23,399 nt of DNA, from the IMG/VR virus record IMGVR_UViG_3300038428_000171, positions 1 through 23,399 of that record; one strand, 5' to 3'. Each line of letters opens with the position of its first letter. Position 1 is the stretch's first letter. Both the position numbers and the translations under genes were made by a program. Source of the stretch: a virus. The notes beneath the pieces are model-generated. The model saw only the letters and a list, made by a program, of their open reading frames with translations. It did not search any database and had not been told where the DNA came from. Below, one piece after another: positions 1 through 9,544 of this stretch.

Positions 1-1140
1 GTCTGTCCAGATAACTCCTCCCAATGTTGCCGGCGCCCCGCTACTTGACACAATTGGTGCATAATCCAAATTAAAGATATTTATGATCGGAGGTATTGCC
101 TCTCTTATTGACATCTGAATAGAGGTAACTGAAACTGTTGAACTATCGACAACTATACCTAAGTTTTTATATTGATAGGAGATGGAAAGAGAAACTATCT
201 GTGTCAACGAAAAGTTAGGATCAGAAAGAACTTGATCGTTGAGTCTAATCTGATTAGTTGCCAGATTAGCATAAGAACTTGCATAATTTTGATCATAGCG
301 CGAACTTGTTATCTGATATCCATAAGTCTCTATATCATAGGTATAAATACCTGTTGTCAGAACAAAGGTTAAGCTTTCCAATATTGTTATTGGTGATTGT
401 GTCACATTAAGAGTTAAATCATTGATATTAAAATAACCGATAGCATCAATAGAGTTAGGTGTTAATGTTTCTTGCCAATCTTCTTGTTGCAATGTTATTG
501 GAAAACTTGGAAAATCAACTATTGAATATGATGCTGATGCGGTTGTTCCTGTTTTTGTCAAAGCAACACGGGTAATCTCATAAGCACTCTCTTGATTCAA
601 TCTATCATAAGGACCTGCTGCTCGTGTTTTCTGCTCATCGATGACATTAAAAGAAAGATAGTTTTCATTTTTACATTGACCAATATCATACAATGCACGA
701 GCGAGAACATCTGATAATGCATTTATATATGAGGAAACAATAGTTTCACTATTCTCAATATTATAGATGTTATCCTTAAAATATGAAAGAAAATAGTTTT
801 TGACAGGATTAGCAGGGTCTAATGGACCTATAATCGTATAAACATTTGATACGCCATCCTGAGACAATCTTGATGTTCCATTTAATGACATAAATGGGTT
901 TGTTTTTGTTGAAATAAATATTAAATTATACGATCCATTAGGAGATAACGGAAGGCAGGTTATATTTAATGTTGCGCCGGAGACTAAAACTTGTGTCACT
1001 TGTGCGTTAGGAACATTGATAGAAGTAGATACAATAGAAACATTAGATGGAACTATATAAGGCGTCAAATTATCAGTAAACGTGATACTGATACTCGTGC
1101 TACTATTGACAACTGTATTGATAATTCTTAGTATAGCCAT
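1..1140 (-). CDS. Baseplate wedge or tail-associated protein, 5' part (runs off left edge)
   Basis: Translating 1140 down to 1 on the minus strand gives 380 codons without a stop, so this is the N-terminal part of a larger protein. The ATG overlaps the stop of the upstream J-like gene as TAATG, which indicates translational coupling; a weak GAG lies 8 nt upstream. Residues 1-80 alternate beta strands in the style of an Ig-like/SbsA-type domain (ITFTDNL, LNITCLPLSPNGSYNL). Residues 120-165 look helical (SSYINALSDVLARALYDIGQ), followed by NENYLSF and more beta-rich sequence. In P2-like clusters the gene after J is I, and in T4 gp6 is followed by gp7, so position suggests a wedge protein or a connector to receptor-binding fibres. 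That role is inference from position: I do not recognise the family. The end, and any fibre or receptor-binding domain, lie outside the window. Confidence 0.85.
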   Translation of the reverse strand, partial: MAILRIINTVVNSSTSISITFTDNLTPYIVPSNVSIVSTSINVPNAQVTQVLVSGATLNITCLPLSPNGSYNLIFISTKTNPFMSLNGTSRLSQDGVSNVYTIIGPLDPANPVKNYFLSYFKDNIYNIENSETIVSSYINALSDVLARALYDIGQCKNENYLSFNVIDEQKTRAAGPYDRLNQESAYEITRVALTKTGTTASASYSIVDFPSFPITLQQEDWQETLTPNSIDAIGYFNINDLTLNVTQSPITILESLTFVLTTGIYTYDIETYGYQITSSRYDQNYASSYANLATNQIRLNDQVLSDPNFSLTQIVSLSISYQYKNLGIVVDSSTVSVTSIQMSIREAIPPIINIFNLDYAPIVSSSGAPATLGGVIWTD

Positions 1141-4100
1141 TAGAGGTTCTCAGTATTCAAAACAATATTATTGGCGACGAGATATTGATTATTGGCAGCC
1201 TGAATGCTTATTACTGTTCCAGATGTTCCTGTCACATTAAAGTAAAGAACTCTTGCTCTATCTATTCCTGTGACCGATTGAGCGACATTTATCAATGTAA
1301 CCGTCGATACATTTTGTCCTAGCTTTGTCGTCGTCATCGCCGTTATTAATTGGTTTCTTAATGTTTGCAGTGCGGTCGCAGCTGTCGACGTTAATAAATA
1401 TGTGCTATCAATGACAACATTCATTGTTAAATCGATAAGAACTTCTTGTGCTTCATAAGCAAGAACATCAGCATTTATTGGACGACTCGCTTCAATTGCA
1501 AAAGTTGCATTTGTTATTATCTGATTGTAATTATACGTTATCATAATTCTTTCATTGGGCTGCGGAGCTAAATAGTTATAGAAAGCACGATATCTCGATC
1601 CTAAGTTAGGTTGTGTAAATGTTGCAATTGTTAATCTTGTCGATTGTGATGATTTAAATCCACTTCCTGCATATATCTTATTTATTAATGCAAACTTCTT
1701 ATTGGTAAATAATGTTCCATTTTTTGTATATGAAAGCGTCTCTAAATCATTATCTACCGTATAATAAAAGCTTATGTTAATCTTATCGCCTCTCACCGGA
1801 GCGTTATTTGTATTATTTGTCGTCGATGGAAGTTGTATATATGTTCCAGCAAAACTTGGATTGGAAAGCAACTCATTTGGATAATATAAATTGTTAAAAA
1901 CAACGCTTTCTTTCACATCGTATGTCGCTGTTGTTTCGAGAATAGTATTATCTGTCGAACTATATGTGATTACTTTCTCTGCCAACATAACTCGAACAAC
2001 TTTTATAGAGTTTATTGAATAAGAAACGGAAAGAGATGATAGAGCTGTCTCAATAGCTTCTGTCACATCCTGTCCTAATCCTGATGTAGTCGCCGTGAAG
2101 ACAACATTATCTGCCTTATATAATGTAGTTCCAAAAATACTCAAAACGCCTGGATTAATTATTTGATCGACGGTCGTCGCTGATAATCTTGTTGCAGCTC
2201 GGCGCAATGTGTTAAAATTGTAAAAGATGACATAGACACTATCACCAGTAACCGCAGAAACACCACTCTGCAATAATAATTGATTACCACTTATAGCCCC
2301 ACTATAATTCCACACTTCTTGTCCATCGAGAATACGGAGGACACATATTTGATCTACCGTTATATTTGTCAATATTTGAGATATGGTGATAATATTGCCA
2401 TTAATTGCTGTTATATCATATAATCCATTATCGAAGACGGATGCAAATCCTGTCACTCTTACTTTGTAATTAAGTATTCCTGGAAGAGAACTAAATAATG
2501 ATGAGCTCGTCAATGTTGCATATCCATCATATGCTGTTAGAACTCCATCTGTCCCTGAAAGCAAAGAAATATCTGTATTCGGTATTAAAACGGAAAAATT
2601 AACATTTGTTTTTGAGGTATATTTATTTATCGCCAATGATAATCTTCCCGTCGCCGGATCTGTTCCCAATGTATCAATCCTTGATGAAAGAACATAATTG
2701 GAATAACTAAACGGTTGAAACCTTATTAAATCTGTTGCGTAGTAAATTATGAGAACTCTATTCCCTATTGCAGGAGTATTTACTCCATTGAATATTATTT
2801 GATAATTACCATCATTACCAACTTGAATAGTTCCAATATTATCAGAGTTCCATAATTCCTTAAAATCTGAAAGTCTTATTATGGATAGAACTTGATTTGC
2901 TGATAATGAATAATCAGTCGCTGAAAGATTTAATTCAATGTATAGTTGAGAAGAACTATTATTCTGAATTATCTGAAACTCTCTTCTTGATATATTAGCT
3001 TGACTAATATTATTAAACCCATTATTATTGCTCAATATAAAACCATTGCTTATTCGAGAAATTGGTAATGATGTTGTCGCTAATGAACATAGATTTGGAA
3101 CATTAGCAATATAATTAACCTTCAATATGATGTTATTCATCGCTAAACTATTTGGGTTGATTGATGAAGCAGGTATTGTTATTTGTGTCCCATTGAAACT
3201 GCCTATATTGCCAGTTATATTAAATGTATCTACCCCATTAAGATAGACAGAAACATTTTGATTAAGCATTGCCGTAGTATCAGTCGGCAAAATTATTAAG
3301 ACACCATAATAAAGAGTTATACCAACAATAGAGTTGCTTACTATGAATGATCCATTATTTTGAGCTGTCGCATAAAGTTCAGCATTATTATTCTTCAATA
3401 GAACACTATCAACCGTCGAAACTGTTGCCGTCAGATTATTCAAGATCACACACAATCTTCCTGTATTCACACCAGAAGTAATAACGGAGACAATGCCATT
3501 AACTTCTGTAAACATCTTTGCTGTAAGAACCGTGCTAATCGGATGAGAAACTGTTCCAGTGAAAAAATTAGATGAGCTATTGTAGCTAAAATTAGTCTTT
3601 TCTATAATCTCGGAAGCATAACCCCAATCTATACTATTTGTTACAGGTCTTGGATTATTTGTTCCCTCTAATCCATCATAATCAGAATATTGATCATAAT
3701 TGATTATCCAGGTATAATCAACTTGCAACTGACCATTTGTTGAAGGTAATGTATTCCCAGAGATCTGTATTCTTCCAGTAGTATTATATGTTCCTGTATT
3801 ATCAACATTTTGATTAACGACAACATATCTCTCTCCGGTATTCACATTGTAGACCCGAGTAACATTTGTCGCCGGTGTATGCAATAACTGAATTATTGAT
3901 CTATCCGAGGTAACCGTACTATTCTCATTTGTTATTGAGATATTTTGTTGAACATTAGGAATAGCGAGAAGTCCTGTATATGTTACCGCGTCCTGTCCAT
4001 TAAACTGCCCCTTGACCCTATCATCGGGAAATAATGATATTTGATTGGATATCCAGGCAAATGTATCAAATCCCCACGGACTACCTCCATAAACCCCAGT

Positions 4101-5201
4101 ATCATTAATCAATTTATAGTTTCCGAAAACTCTTCCATATTTATCAATACTCTCCGAAACAAAATTAGATCCGCTTACCGATCCAGAGACCGTTAAAATA
4201 GCATCAATCGGTTGCGTCGGTAACTGACCATTAGCTATATCATCTATTCTTTTTCTATTTATCGTCTTATTAAGATCCGCAGCAATCTGTCCGAGAACAA
4301 CATTATTTTTAGAAGATGTTGGGTCATTATTATTGCTTTGATCAACATAGATATAAGAGTCAGTATTTGATTGAAGATTGCTTCCCATAATGATAATATT
4401 GACCTTGCCACCAGTTCCTTCTGAGATGACGACACCATTTTTGACTATCGATCCATCTCTCACCATTAATGGATCGCCAGGTTGGACGACATATGCATCT
4501 TGAACTCCGGTCACTCCTAACGCTGTATTCAAATAACCCAATGCTGTTCCGACACTTGATCCACTAAAAGTTGATAGTATTCTATTCCTAAATGTTGTAT
4601 CGCTTTCTTGATCTGTTCCTCCTGTAAATGGAGAGACATTTGTCACATTAGATATACTTGCGGTGCTTACTGTCAATAAAGAGTAAATGCCTATATTTCC
4701 ACTCGACCCAGCTGAATTAGCTCGTAAGGTTACTTGAACAGCATATTGGTCTGTTATACCTGCGGTTGCTAATTGTGCAGAAAACTTACTTGCAATAGAC
4801 TTGTAAAGATTAATATTTGCCGGAGTTACAGAGACACCATTGATAACAGAAAAAGTTATTCCATTATTAGCTGTTGCCGTATCACCTGGATTAATATTTA
4901 TCGTTGCCGTTATCGTTGAGAATGTATATAATGCGGTTCCACTACTCGTCGTAGCATTCTTTCGAACTAATCCATAATTCATTGCTAGCTTATCTAAATC
5001 AGATCCTGAAACCAAACGAAGGCTCTGCTTATTAGATATTCCACCTAATTCATCGTATAATATAGATATTTGAGACGCCGGCGCTTCTATTATTAGATCA
5101 CGACTCACCGTGCCGGCTTTTGTATCTAAATTAGGTTGAGCCAACTTAAGAAAATCAACTAAACCTTGTATGATATCATTAGCATTTCTTATAGTAACCA
5201 T
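1140..5201 (-). CDS. Baseplate J-like (T4 gp6-like) wedge protein, greatly enlarged
   Basis: This 1353-residue protein carries Baseplate_J signatures. The N-terminus has the helical start (IIQGLVDFLKLAQPNLD, then SRDLIIEAPASQI), then beta strands, then GGTDQESDTTFRNRIL at residues 194-209, the hallmark loop of the family. The C-terminal part (about 1238-1320, beginning ASRPINADVLAYEA) matches the usual family ending. Family members link hub to sheath and form the iris-like wedge ring that drives contraction; ordinary ones are roughly 300-500 residues. Here residues about 350-1230 are an insertion of beta-rich Asn/Ser/Thr-rich sequence with a recurring module (about 442-503, 770-824, 951-998 and 1189-1227). 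The ATG follows the gp25-like stop by 2 nt with only a weak SD (GTGAG), so translation is probably coupled. The next gene overlaps its stop. Family call confident; function of the insert unknown. Confidence 0.92.
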   Translation of the reverse strand: MVTIRNANDIIQGLVDFLKLAQPNLDTKAGTVSRDLIIEAPASQISILYDELGGISNKQSLRLVSGSDLDKLAMNYGLVRKNATTSSGTALYTFSTITATININPGDTATANNGITFSVINGVSVTPANINLYKSIASKFSAQLATAGITDQYAVQVTLRANSAGSSGNIGIYSLLTVSTASISNVTNVSPFTGGTDQESDTTFRNRILSTFSGSSVGTALGYLNTALGVTGVQDAYVVQPGDPLMVRDGSIVKNGVVISEGTGGKVNIIIMGSNLQSNTDSYIYVDQSNNNDPTSSKNNVVLGQIAADLNKTINRKRIDDIANGQLPTQPIDAILTVSGSVSGSNFVSESIDKYGRVFGNYKLINDTGVYGGSPWGFDTFAWISNQISLFPDDRVKGQFNGQDAVTYTGLLAIPNVQQNISITNENSTVTSDRSIIQLLHTPATNVTRVYNVNTGERYVVVNQNVDNTGTYNTTGRIQISGNTLPSTNGQLQVDYTWIINYDQYSDYDGLEGTNNPRPVTNSIDWGYASEIIEKTNFSYNSSSNFFTGTVSHPISTVLTAKMFTEVNGIVSVITSGVNTGRLCVILNNLTATVSTVDSVLLKNNNAELYATAQNNGSFIVSNSIVGITLYYGVLIILPTDTTAMLNQNVSVYLNGVDTFNITGNIGSFNGTQITIPASSINPNSLAMNNIILKVNYIANVPNLCSLATTSLPISRISNGFILSNNNGFNNISQANISRREFQIIQNNSSSQLYIELNLSATDYSLSANQVLSIIRLSDFKELWNSDNIGTIQVGNDGNYQIIFNGVNTPAIGNRVLIIYYATDLIRFQPFSYSNYVLSSRIDTLGTDPATGRLSLAINKYTSKTNVNFSVLIPNTDISLLSGTDGVLTAYDGYATLTSSSLFSSLPGILNYKVRVTGFASVFDNGLYDITAINGNIITISQILTNITVDQICVLRILDGQEVWNYSGAISGNQLLLQSGVSAVTGDSVYVIFYNFNTLRRAATRLSATTVDQIINPGVLSIFGTTLYKADNVVFTATTSGLGQDVTEAIETALSSLSVSYSINSIKVVRVMLAEKVITYSSTDNTILETTATYDVKESVVFNNLYYPNELLSNPSFAGTYIQLPSTTNNTNNAPVRGDKINISFYYTVDNDLETLSYTKNGTLFTNKKFALINKIYAGSGFKSSQSTRLTIATFTQPNLGSRYRAFYNYLAPQPNERIMITYNYNQIITNATFAIEASRPINADVLAYEAQEVLIDLTMNVVIDSTYLLTSTAATALQTLRNQLITAMTTTKLGQNVSTVTLINVAQSVTGIDRARVLYFNVTGTSGTVISIQAANNQYLVANNIVLNTENL

Positions 5202-5203
5202 AT

Positions 5204-5635
5204 TTATAGTGTACTCACATTAAAGCCTGTTGATACAGGAGTTAGCCCTTTTGTTTTAACTCTTATTTTTACGGTAAAAAATCTTGGATCTATTGTGTTC
5301 CTGACTACTGATATGTTAGATATAGCAGCAATTTGTTCATCGGCAGAGACACTCTGAAAAGACTTTACCTGTTGAGCCTGTAAGTTTTGCAAATTGTTTA
5401 GACACGAGGTCAACTGCGACTTCGCCACTTGGACGAGAATAGAAGTATCAATAGCTGTGCCAATTATACTTCTGGTCAAAAATGACCCATACCAAGGCTG
5501 ATAGACATTTGACCCCGCCGGTGTTAGACAAATCTTTAAAATATCCTGTTCAAGTTTTTCTTGATTGATGACAGTTTGTATATCTCCATTTTGAAGAACA
5601 AAATCACCATTATTAATTTTAAGGTCGAATGACAT
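5204..5635 (-). CDS. gp25-like baseplate wedge protein (GPW/gp25 family)
   Basis: At 143 residues it has normal length for the T4 gp25 / P2 gpW family. The pattern NGDIQTV followed by the helix INQEKLEQDILKICLTPAGS and the conserved PWYGS at 47-51 is typical. Residues 62-90 form the second helix, and 103-133 the closing strands (ISNISVVRNTIDPRFFTVKI). Members are lysozyme-fold-like sheath-initiator/wedge subunits that join gp6/J to the first sheath ring. It sits immediately upstream of the J-like gene, as in nearly all contractile systems, with 2 nt between them. The start has AAGG six nt upstream of the ATG. The preceding 30-nt spacer holds a small AU-rich hairpin (5645-5668) directly before this SD. 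Confidence 0.93.
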   Translation of the reverse strand: MSFDLKINNGDFVLQNGDIQTVINQEKLEQDILKICLTPAGSNVYQPWYGSFLTRSIIGTAIDTSILVQVAKSQLTSCLNNLQNLQAQQVKSFQSVSADEQIAAISNISVVRNTIDPRFFTVKIRVKTKGLTPVSTGFNVSTL

Positions 5636-5665
5636 ATAGCGCCTTAACTAATGTCAAATTATTAG

Positions 5666-7390
5666 TCAGTTCTGATTGTTGTGGATGACATCATTAAATA
5701 TGCTATCCATCAAATTATAGAAAGCGAGAACATTTTGAGAAAATGAAGTCATTGTATCTTGTATGTCATTAGATGAAAGATTTGTCCCTAATATTGTATT
5801 CATTCTCACCAACGCGTCAGCATCCAAAAAACCCAATAATTTAGCTTCTGGCATAATATATAATGCTCCCATTATAGCAATAATATCACACAATCCAAGT
5901 CCAGAGAATTCTCCCATAATTATCTCTATTGTTCTTAACCCATCGTTTCCTTTTTGTAAAATGCCATTTCTTTTCTTTGTTAATGATTGCATATTATCAG
6001 AACTTGCATCACCAAAAGCCGAGCTTGTCTCCGGTCCGAACGTATTCTTAAAACTATCAAAAGCAAATCCGCCAACGTCCGGCGCTCCAGTTATATTAAG
6101 CGTTCCTGTATTTATTATGTTTAACGTGTTCTTTATTGTTGCGTTTATTATAGCTATATCATTAGGAGATAACAAATATAACGGAACATTTTGAGAGAGA
6201 AAAACTCCTTGTGTCGTGCACCCTCCCTCTGGACCATTAAGCGCCGGCACCGGAACATAATAATAATTTTGTTGAGCTGTCCCTATATCTATTATTGCGT
6301 TTCTTAACGAGACCATCATAGCCCTAATTATATTGACAAACTTAGTGAACTCTTGCTGTTGCCCAGTGCTATATTGAGAACTACCACTAATAAGATCTAA
6401 TATCGATTGATCTGTTATATTTTGTAGTCCTTTGACATAATCTATCGTCGCTTTATCATTAGTTCCGAGAGAGCTATTAGATTGATCAAAAATTGTTATT
6501 CTATCTCGAATAACTTGTTCGATTATTGGTCGGGAAACAAAAATATCATCTTTAACTTTCAGATTTGCTTTTGTTGGCACAAAAGGAACAGCAACTAATC
6601 TTGACGAATCATTAACTGAAAAATCGATGACAGGATCAACTATAAATGGAGAAATTATATGAAGACCAGAAGTAGATATTTGCCCTAATCCTGTTCCTAT
6701 TAAAGGACTATTCCCTAATGTATCAACATAGCTCTCCAATAATTGACCATATTGATATGCAGATCCCATAAGAAAGTTTCTTGTATATTGCTGATTCGAT
6801 ATCGAAACATCAAAAGGTGCTTTTCCTGACGCTAATGTTTTTGTTAATGGTGATGCAAATAGTCTTGTATTCACTCCTGATAATGCTAACGTAGATGCTG
6901 TTATGCTTCCTTGTGTGGCAAATATGCTTGAATATGTTAAAGGCAAAGCTTCTCTCTGAATTGAAAGATCTCTTTCACCAGCTATTTGACTTCCAGCAAT
7001 ACTTAATTTAGCAGAGCTTACCGCCGCACCTATTGTTCTCGCCGTTCCATTTGTTCCTGGGTAGACAGTATCATATCCTGGATTGTATATTGAGAAAGAA
7101 CTTGAAACAACGGGAAAACCAATAATTCTAAAAAATGCGTGACATCGACTCTCCTGATATGTAGAGACTATCTGAACCTGCTGCTTTAATTGAGAAAGTG
7201 TCGTATCACCAGATCCAAATATTGTCTTCGCTATCTGATCTGTTACCATTGAGCAGTTTGTATAGCTTCGAACAGCATCAATAGATCCTATGAAGTCAGA
7301 ATATATTTTATCAATATCGATACTATAATTCTGATCATCTTGATAATTGAATTGATTTGGAGATTGTGCTTGTGAAGATTGACTAGCCAT
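5666..7390 (-). CDS. Uncharacterised virion/baseplate protein, 574 aa
   Basis: I do not recognise a named family. The N-terminus is Gln/Ser-rich, followed by a helical region at 25-80. A distinctive conserved-looking block at 81-106 (SRCHAFFRIIGFPVV, then YNPGYD) follows, then beta/Ala/Ser-rich sequence to about 260, a charged helical stretch at 285-370, and a final helical domain at 480-570 containing the hydrophobic run LGLCDIIAIMGALYIM. There is no signal peptide. The SD is GGAG four nt before the ATG, placed in the 9-nt gap after the membrane-type gene. Lying between the spike-side genes and the gp25/J pair, it is most likely a baseplate component, perhaps a hub-to-wedge adaptor; this is inference from context. 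A long plus-strand ORF antisense to it at 5763-6194 is a shadow. Confidence 0.85.
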   Translation of the reverse strand: MASQSSQAQSPNQFNYQDDQNYSIDIDKIYSDFIGSIDAVRSYTNCSMVTDQIAKTIFGSGDTTLSQLKQQVQIVSTYQESRCHAFFRIIGFPVVSSSFSIYNPGYDTVYPGTNGTARTIGAAVSSAKLSIAGSQIAGERDLSIQREALPLTYSSIFATQGSITASTLALSGVNTRLFASPLTKTLASGKAPFDVSISNQQYTRNFLMGSAYQYGQLLESYVDTLGNSPLIGTGLGQISTSGLHIISPFIVDPVIDFSVNDSSRLVAVPFVPTKANLKVKDDIFVSRPIIEQVIRDRITIFDQSNSSLGTNDKATIDYVKGLQNITDQSILDLISGSSQYSTGQQQEFTKFVNIIRAMMVSLRNAIIDIGTAQQNYYYVPVPALNGPEGGCTTQGVFLSQNVPLYLLSPNDIAIINATIKNTLNIINTGTLNITGAPDVGGFAFDSFKNTFGPETSSAFGDASSDNMQSLTKKRNGILQKGNDGLRTIEIIMGEFSGLGLCDIIAIMGALYIMPEAKLLGFLDADALVRMNTILGTNLSSNDIQDTMTSFSQNVLAFYNLMDSIFNDVIHNNQN

Positions 7391-7399
7391 ATATCTCCA

Positions 7400-9544
7400 T
7401 TAGTTATCGTTTCCAGCATCAGCAATATCTTCAGAAGTCCTTCTATTCGCGCCAGTTCCTGTCGATCCTTCACCACCAGAAAGAACAGATGGAGCATAAA
7501 CGAACTGATAATTATATTGCTGCAATGTATGAGCCATAGGTGATGTCGTATTCGTGCAAAAAATATTATCATCAAATGATATCATTAATTGACCTTTGCC
7601 AGGATCTCCGCTCGTCAATTCAGCAGTAAAATATTGATATCCATCATATGTAAACGGAGAAACATGTCCAAATGTAGCATAAGCTTTTATTCTTGGCGAT
7701 AATGCATTAGAAACAACCTCTGGTATTCCATTTGTCAATAATAATCCATTTGTCTCATTAAGAGAAACCTGCACTTTTATTGGAACACTTGTAAATTGCT
7801 CCTCTGGATATAGAGTCACTGAAGAAGAACATGGCTCGACACCAATACCTATTGTTGATGTTAATGCATTGTTAGTATCATTCTGTAACTGTTGAAGACA
7901 AACTGATGTCATTGCTTGAAACTCGGAGACGCCCTCTACTGTTAAATTACTTCTTAATGAAGTCAGCGCTGTACTCAAACATTTTTGAGCATCTCCTGGT
8001 TTTGGCATCTTAATATTTTTCAATGCAGCAGTCTTCGTTCCAACATTGCTCGCATACGCGGTATTCACAAATGTTCTCGCTAATGCAACTTCTGGCATAC
8101 AACCTAATGTTATTATACCAGAACTCATAAGAACTTCAGTATTTGGCTTAAATGTATATGTTATGTTTGTAAATGTATATCCATCAGTTGGACTAAACGA
8201 TGGAGAGGATGAAACTATAGCAGGTTTGTGAATAAAATTACCTAATGTAGCCTGTGCTGTTATTGGAGTTACTCCATCAACATCATATCCAGGAATAGGA
8301 TTGCCACTCATCTCATATCCTTTACCACCCGCTAATGAGAGAACACCAGTAGCTATATTCTGTGTCGAATTATCAAAAATTGTTAACGTTGGACTTGTTG
8401 CAGAAAGAACAATACAATTAAGAAACCTTATTCTTCTTGCTGGACCAGTTCGCCCCCATTGAGAAGGGTCGTAATCCATCTCTAAATCTATAGTATATGC
8501 AGCTTGATTCGATGGTGTCGTCCCAGAATATGAGCTACTCGTCGGGAAAAAAACTGGCTTGTAATATGGGGCATCGTATGTTGTCGAATCTGCGGTAACA
8601 TCGTATCCATCATAGATGTTTGAGAACGCATCTTGTTGTGGTTGTGCGAGATCATATAATTGCCAGCTTTCTTGGCGAAGAGGAACATTAAAACTGGTTC
8701 CAAATTGAACAGGTAATGGTATTGTCGTCTTCGCGTCTACCTCATTAAGATATTGAAGTGTTCCTGTTTTCAATGTATACGGACCATCAGATATTATAGC
8801 TGGACAAACATTAGAATTGCAACATTGTGAGTTTCCGCCTCCACCACATGGAGGAATACCAAACGCTGTCTGCAATATAGATTCGACTATATTGAGAATA
8901 ACCTCGAAGATAGCAAAGAGAACAAATAAGTTCTGAAAAATGCAAAGAATAGAACCTATTTTTGCGGCTATTGCGAGAACTCCATTAGCATTCGATTCAG
9001 CAAACGCATTTTGTAAAGCTAATATATTGCGAAGTAACATTGCGATGAGCGCTAATACACGCAATATGACGTAGGCTATTAAAGCAATAATAAGCAATAA
9101 TATCGAAATTATCATTATGATAAGAGCAAATATTGGAAAGAGATTGAGAAATTGAGGAAGACACTGCGTAAAAAGAGTAATTAGCGATCCTGGCAAACTG
9201 AAGGGCGATAACAATGAACATAAAACATTTATGATACAGATAATCATATTCAATAATGGCAATAAAAACTTATAGAGCATAAGAAAAGGCAAAAATAAAT
9301 CGAGAACCTTCATTATAGCACCGAAGACATCTTTGACCCACGGACCTAGGTTCGGTTGCAAAAGTCCCGGCGGAATCTGAAAATTAAGAGAATTAAGTAG
9401 CGCTAATAAATCCTCGGGCAGTCCTGGGATAGGAATTACGCTTATATTTGGTATATTAACTGCAAATGGACTTCCAAAACCTGGGATTAGTGGAGATGGA
9501 AGAATACTAGGCGGCAAACTAATATTGTTAGGAGTGCAAACCAT
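7400..9544 (-). CDS. Multi-membrane-segment protein with large beta-rich C-terminal part, in baseplate cluster
   Basis: The 714-residue product has three visible parts. Residues 1-66 are Pro-rich and repetitive in feel (PPSILPSPLIPGFGSPF). Residues about 73-228 are extremely hydrophobic, with several candidate membrane helices (about 76-112, 119-175, 189-228; for example FALIIMIISILLLIIALIAY). A Gly/Cys cluster with cysteines at 233, 241, 242 and 247 follows. The remainder to 714 is soluble, beta-rich and without further membrane segments, ending in a Gly/Ser-rich tail. Virion baseplate proteins rarely look like this. It could be stored in the baseplate and inserted into the host membrane on DNA entry, or act in the cell during assembly; I cannot tell which. 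Translation starts at ATG directly after the endonuclease stop (TAAATG), using a GGAG encoded by that gene's last codons. Gene certain, function unknown. Confidence 0.88.
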   Translation of the reverse strand: MVCTPNNISLPPSILPSPLIPGFGSPFAVNIPNISVIPIPGLPEDLLALLNSLNFQIPPGLLQPNLGPWVKDVFGAIMKVLDLFLPFLMLYKFLLPLLNMIICIINVLCSLLSPFSLPGSLITLFTQCLPQFLNLFPIFALIIMIISILLLIIALIAYVILRVLALIAMLLRNILALQNAFAESNANGVLAIAAKIGSILCIFQNLFVLFAIFEVILNIVESILQTAFGIPPCGGGGNSQCCNSNVCPAIISDGPYTLKTGTLQYLNEVDAKTTIPLPVQFGTSFNVPLRQESWQLYDLAQPQQDAFSNIYDGYDVTADSTTYDAPYYKPVFFPTSSSYSGTTPSNQAAYTIDLEMDYDPSQWGRTGPARRIRFLNCIVLSATSPTLTIFDNSTQNIATGVLSLAGGKGYEMSGNPIPGYDVDGVTPITAQATLGNFIHKPAIVSSSPSFSPTDGYTFTNITYTFKPNTEVLMSSGIITLGCMPEVALARTFVNTAYASNVGTKTAALKNIKMPKPGDAQKCLSTALTSLRSNLTVEGVSEFQAMTSVCLQQLQNDTNNALTSTIGIGVEPCSSSVTLYPEEQFTSVPIKVQVSLNETNGLLLTNGIPEVVSNALSPRIKAYATFGHVSPFTYDGYQYFTAELTSGDPGKGQLMISFDDNIFCTNTTSPMAHTLQQYNYQFVYAPSVLSGGEGSTGTGANRRTSEDIADAGNDN

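Noticed and set aside
172-372. 66-codon plus-strand frame near the left edge
   Set aside because: The opposite strand is open throughout as the partial gene in phase with an ATG coupled to J; the plus frame is a shadow.
5201-5208. Exact match to the T4 late promoter core TATAAATA on the minus strand
   Set aside because: It is made by the gp25-like stop codon and the J start; a transcript from it would begin after the J start codon, so it cannot serve that gene. Likely chance in AT-rich DNA.
5645-5668. Hairpin (about 8 bp with one G-U) between the 574-aa and gp25-like genes
   Set aside because: AU-rich, no following T-run and directly before an SD; not a terminator. It may modulate translation, but evidence is too weak to list as a site.
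5763-6194. 143-codon open frame on the plus strand
   Set aside because: It is exactly antisense to the 574-aa gene, whose RBS and codon pattern are good; no SD or family signal on the plus strand.
7288-7575. 95-codon minus-strand frame across the junction of the membrane-type and 574-aa genes
   Set aside because: Out-of-frame overlap with both genes' strong coding signal, no SD, low-complexity translation.
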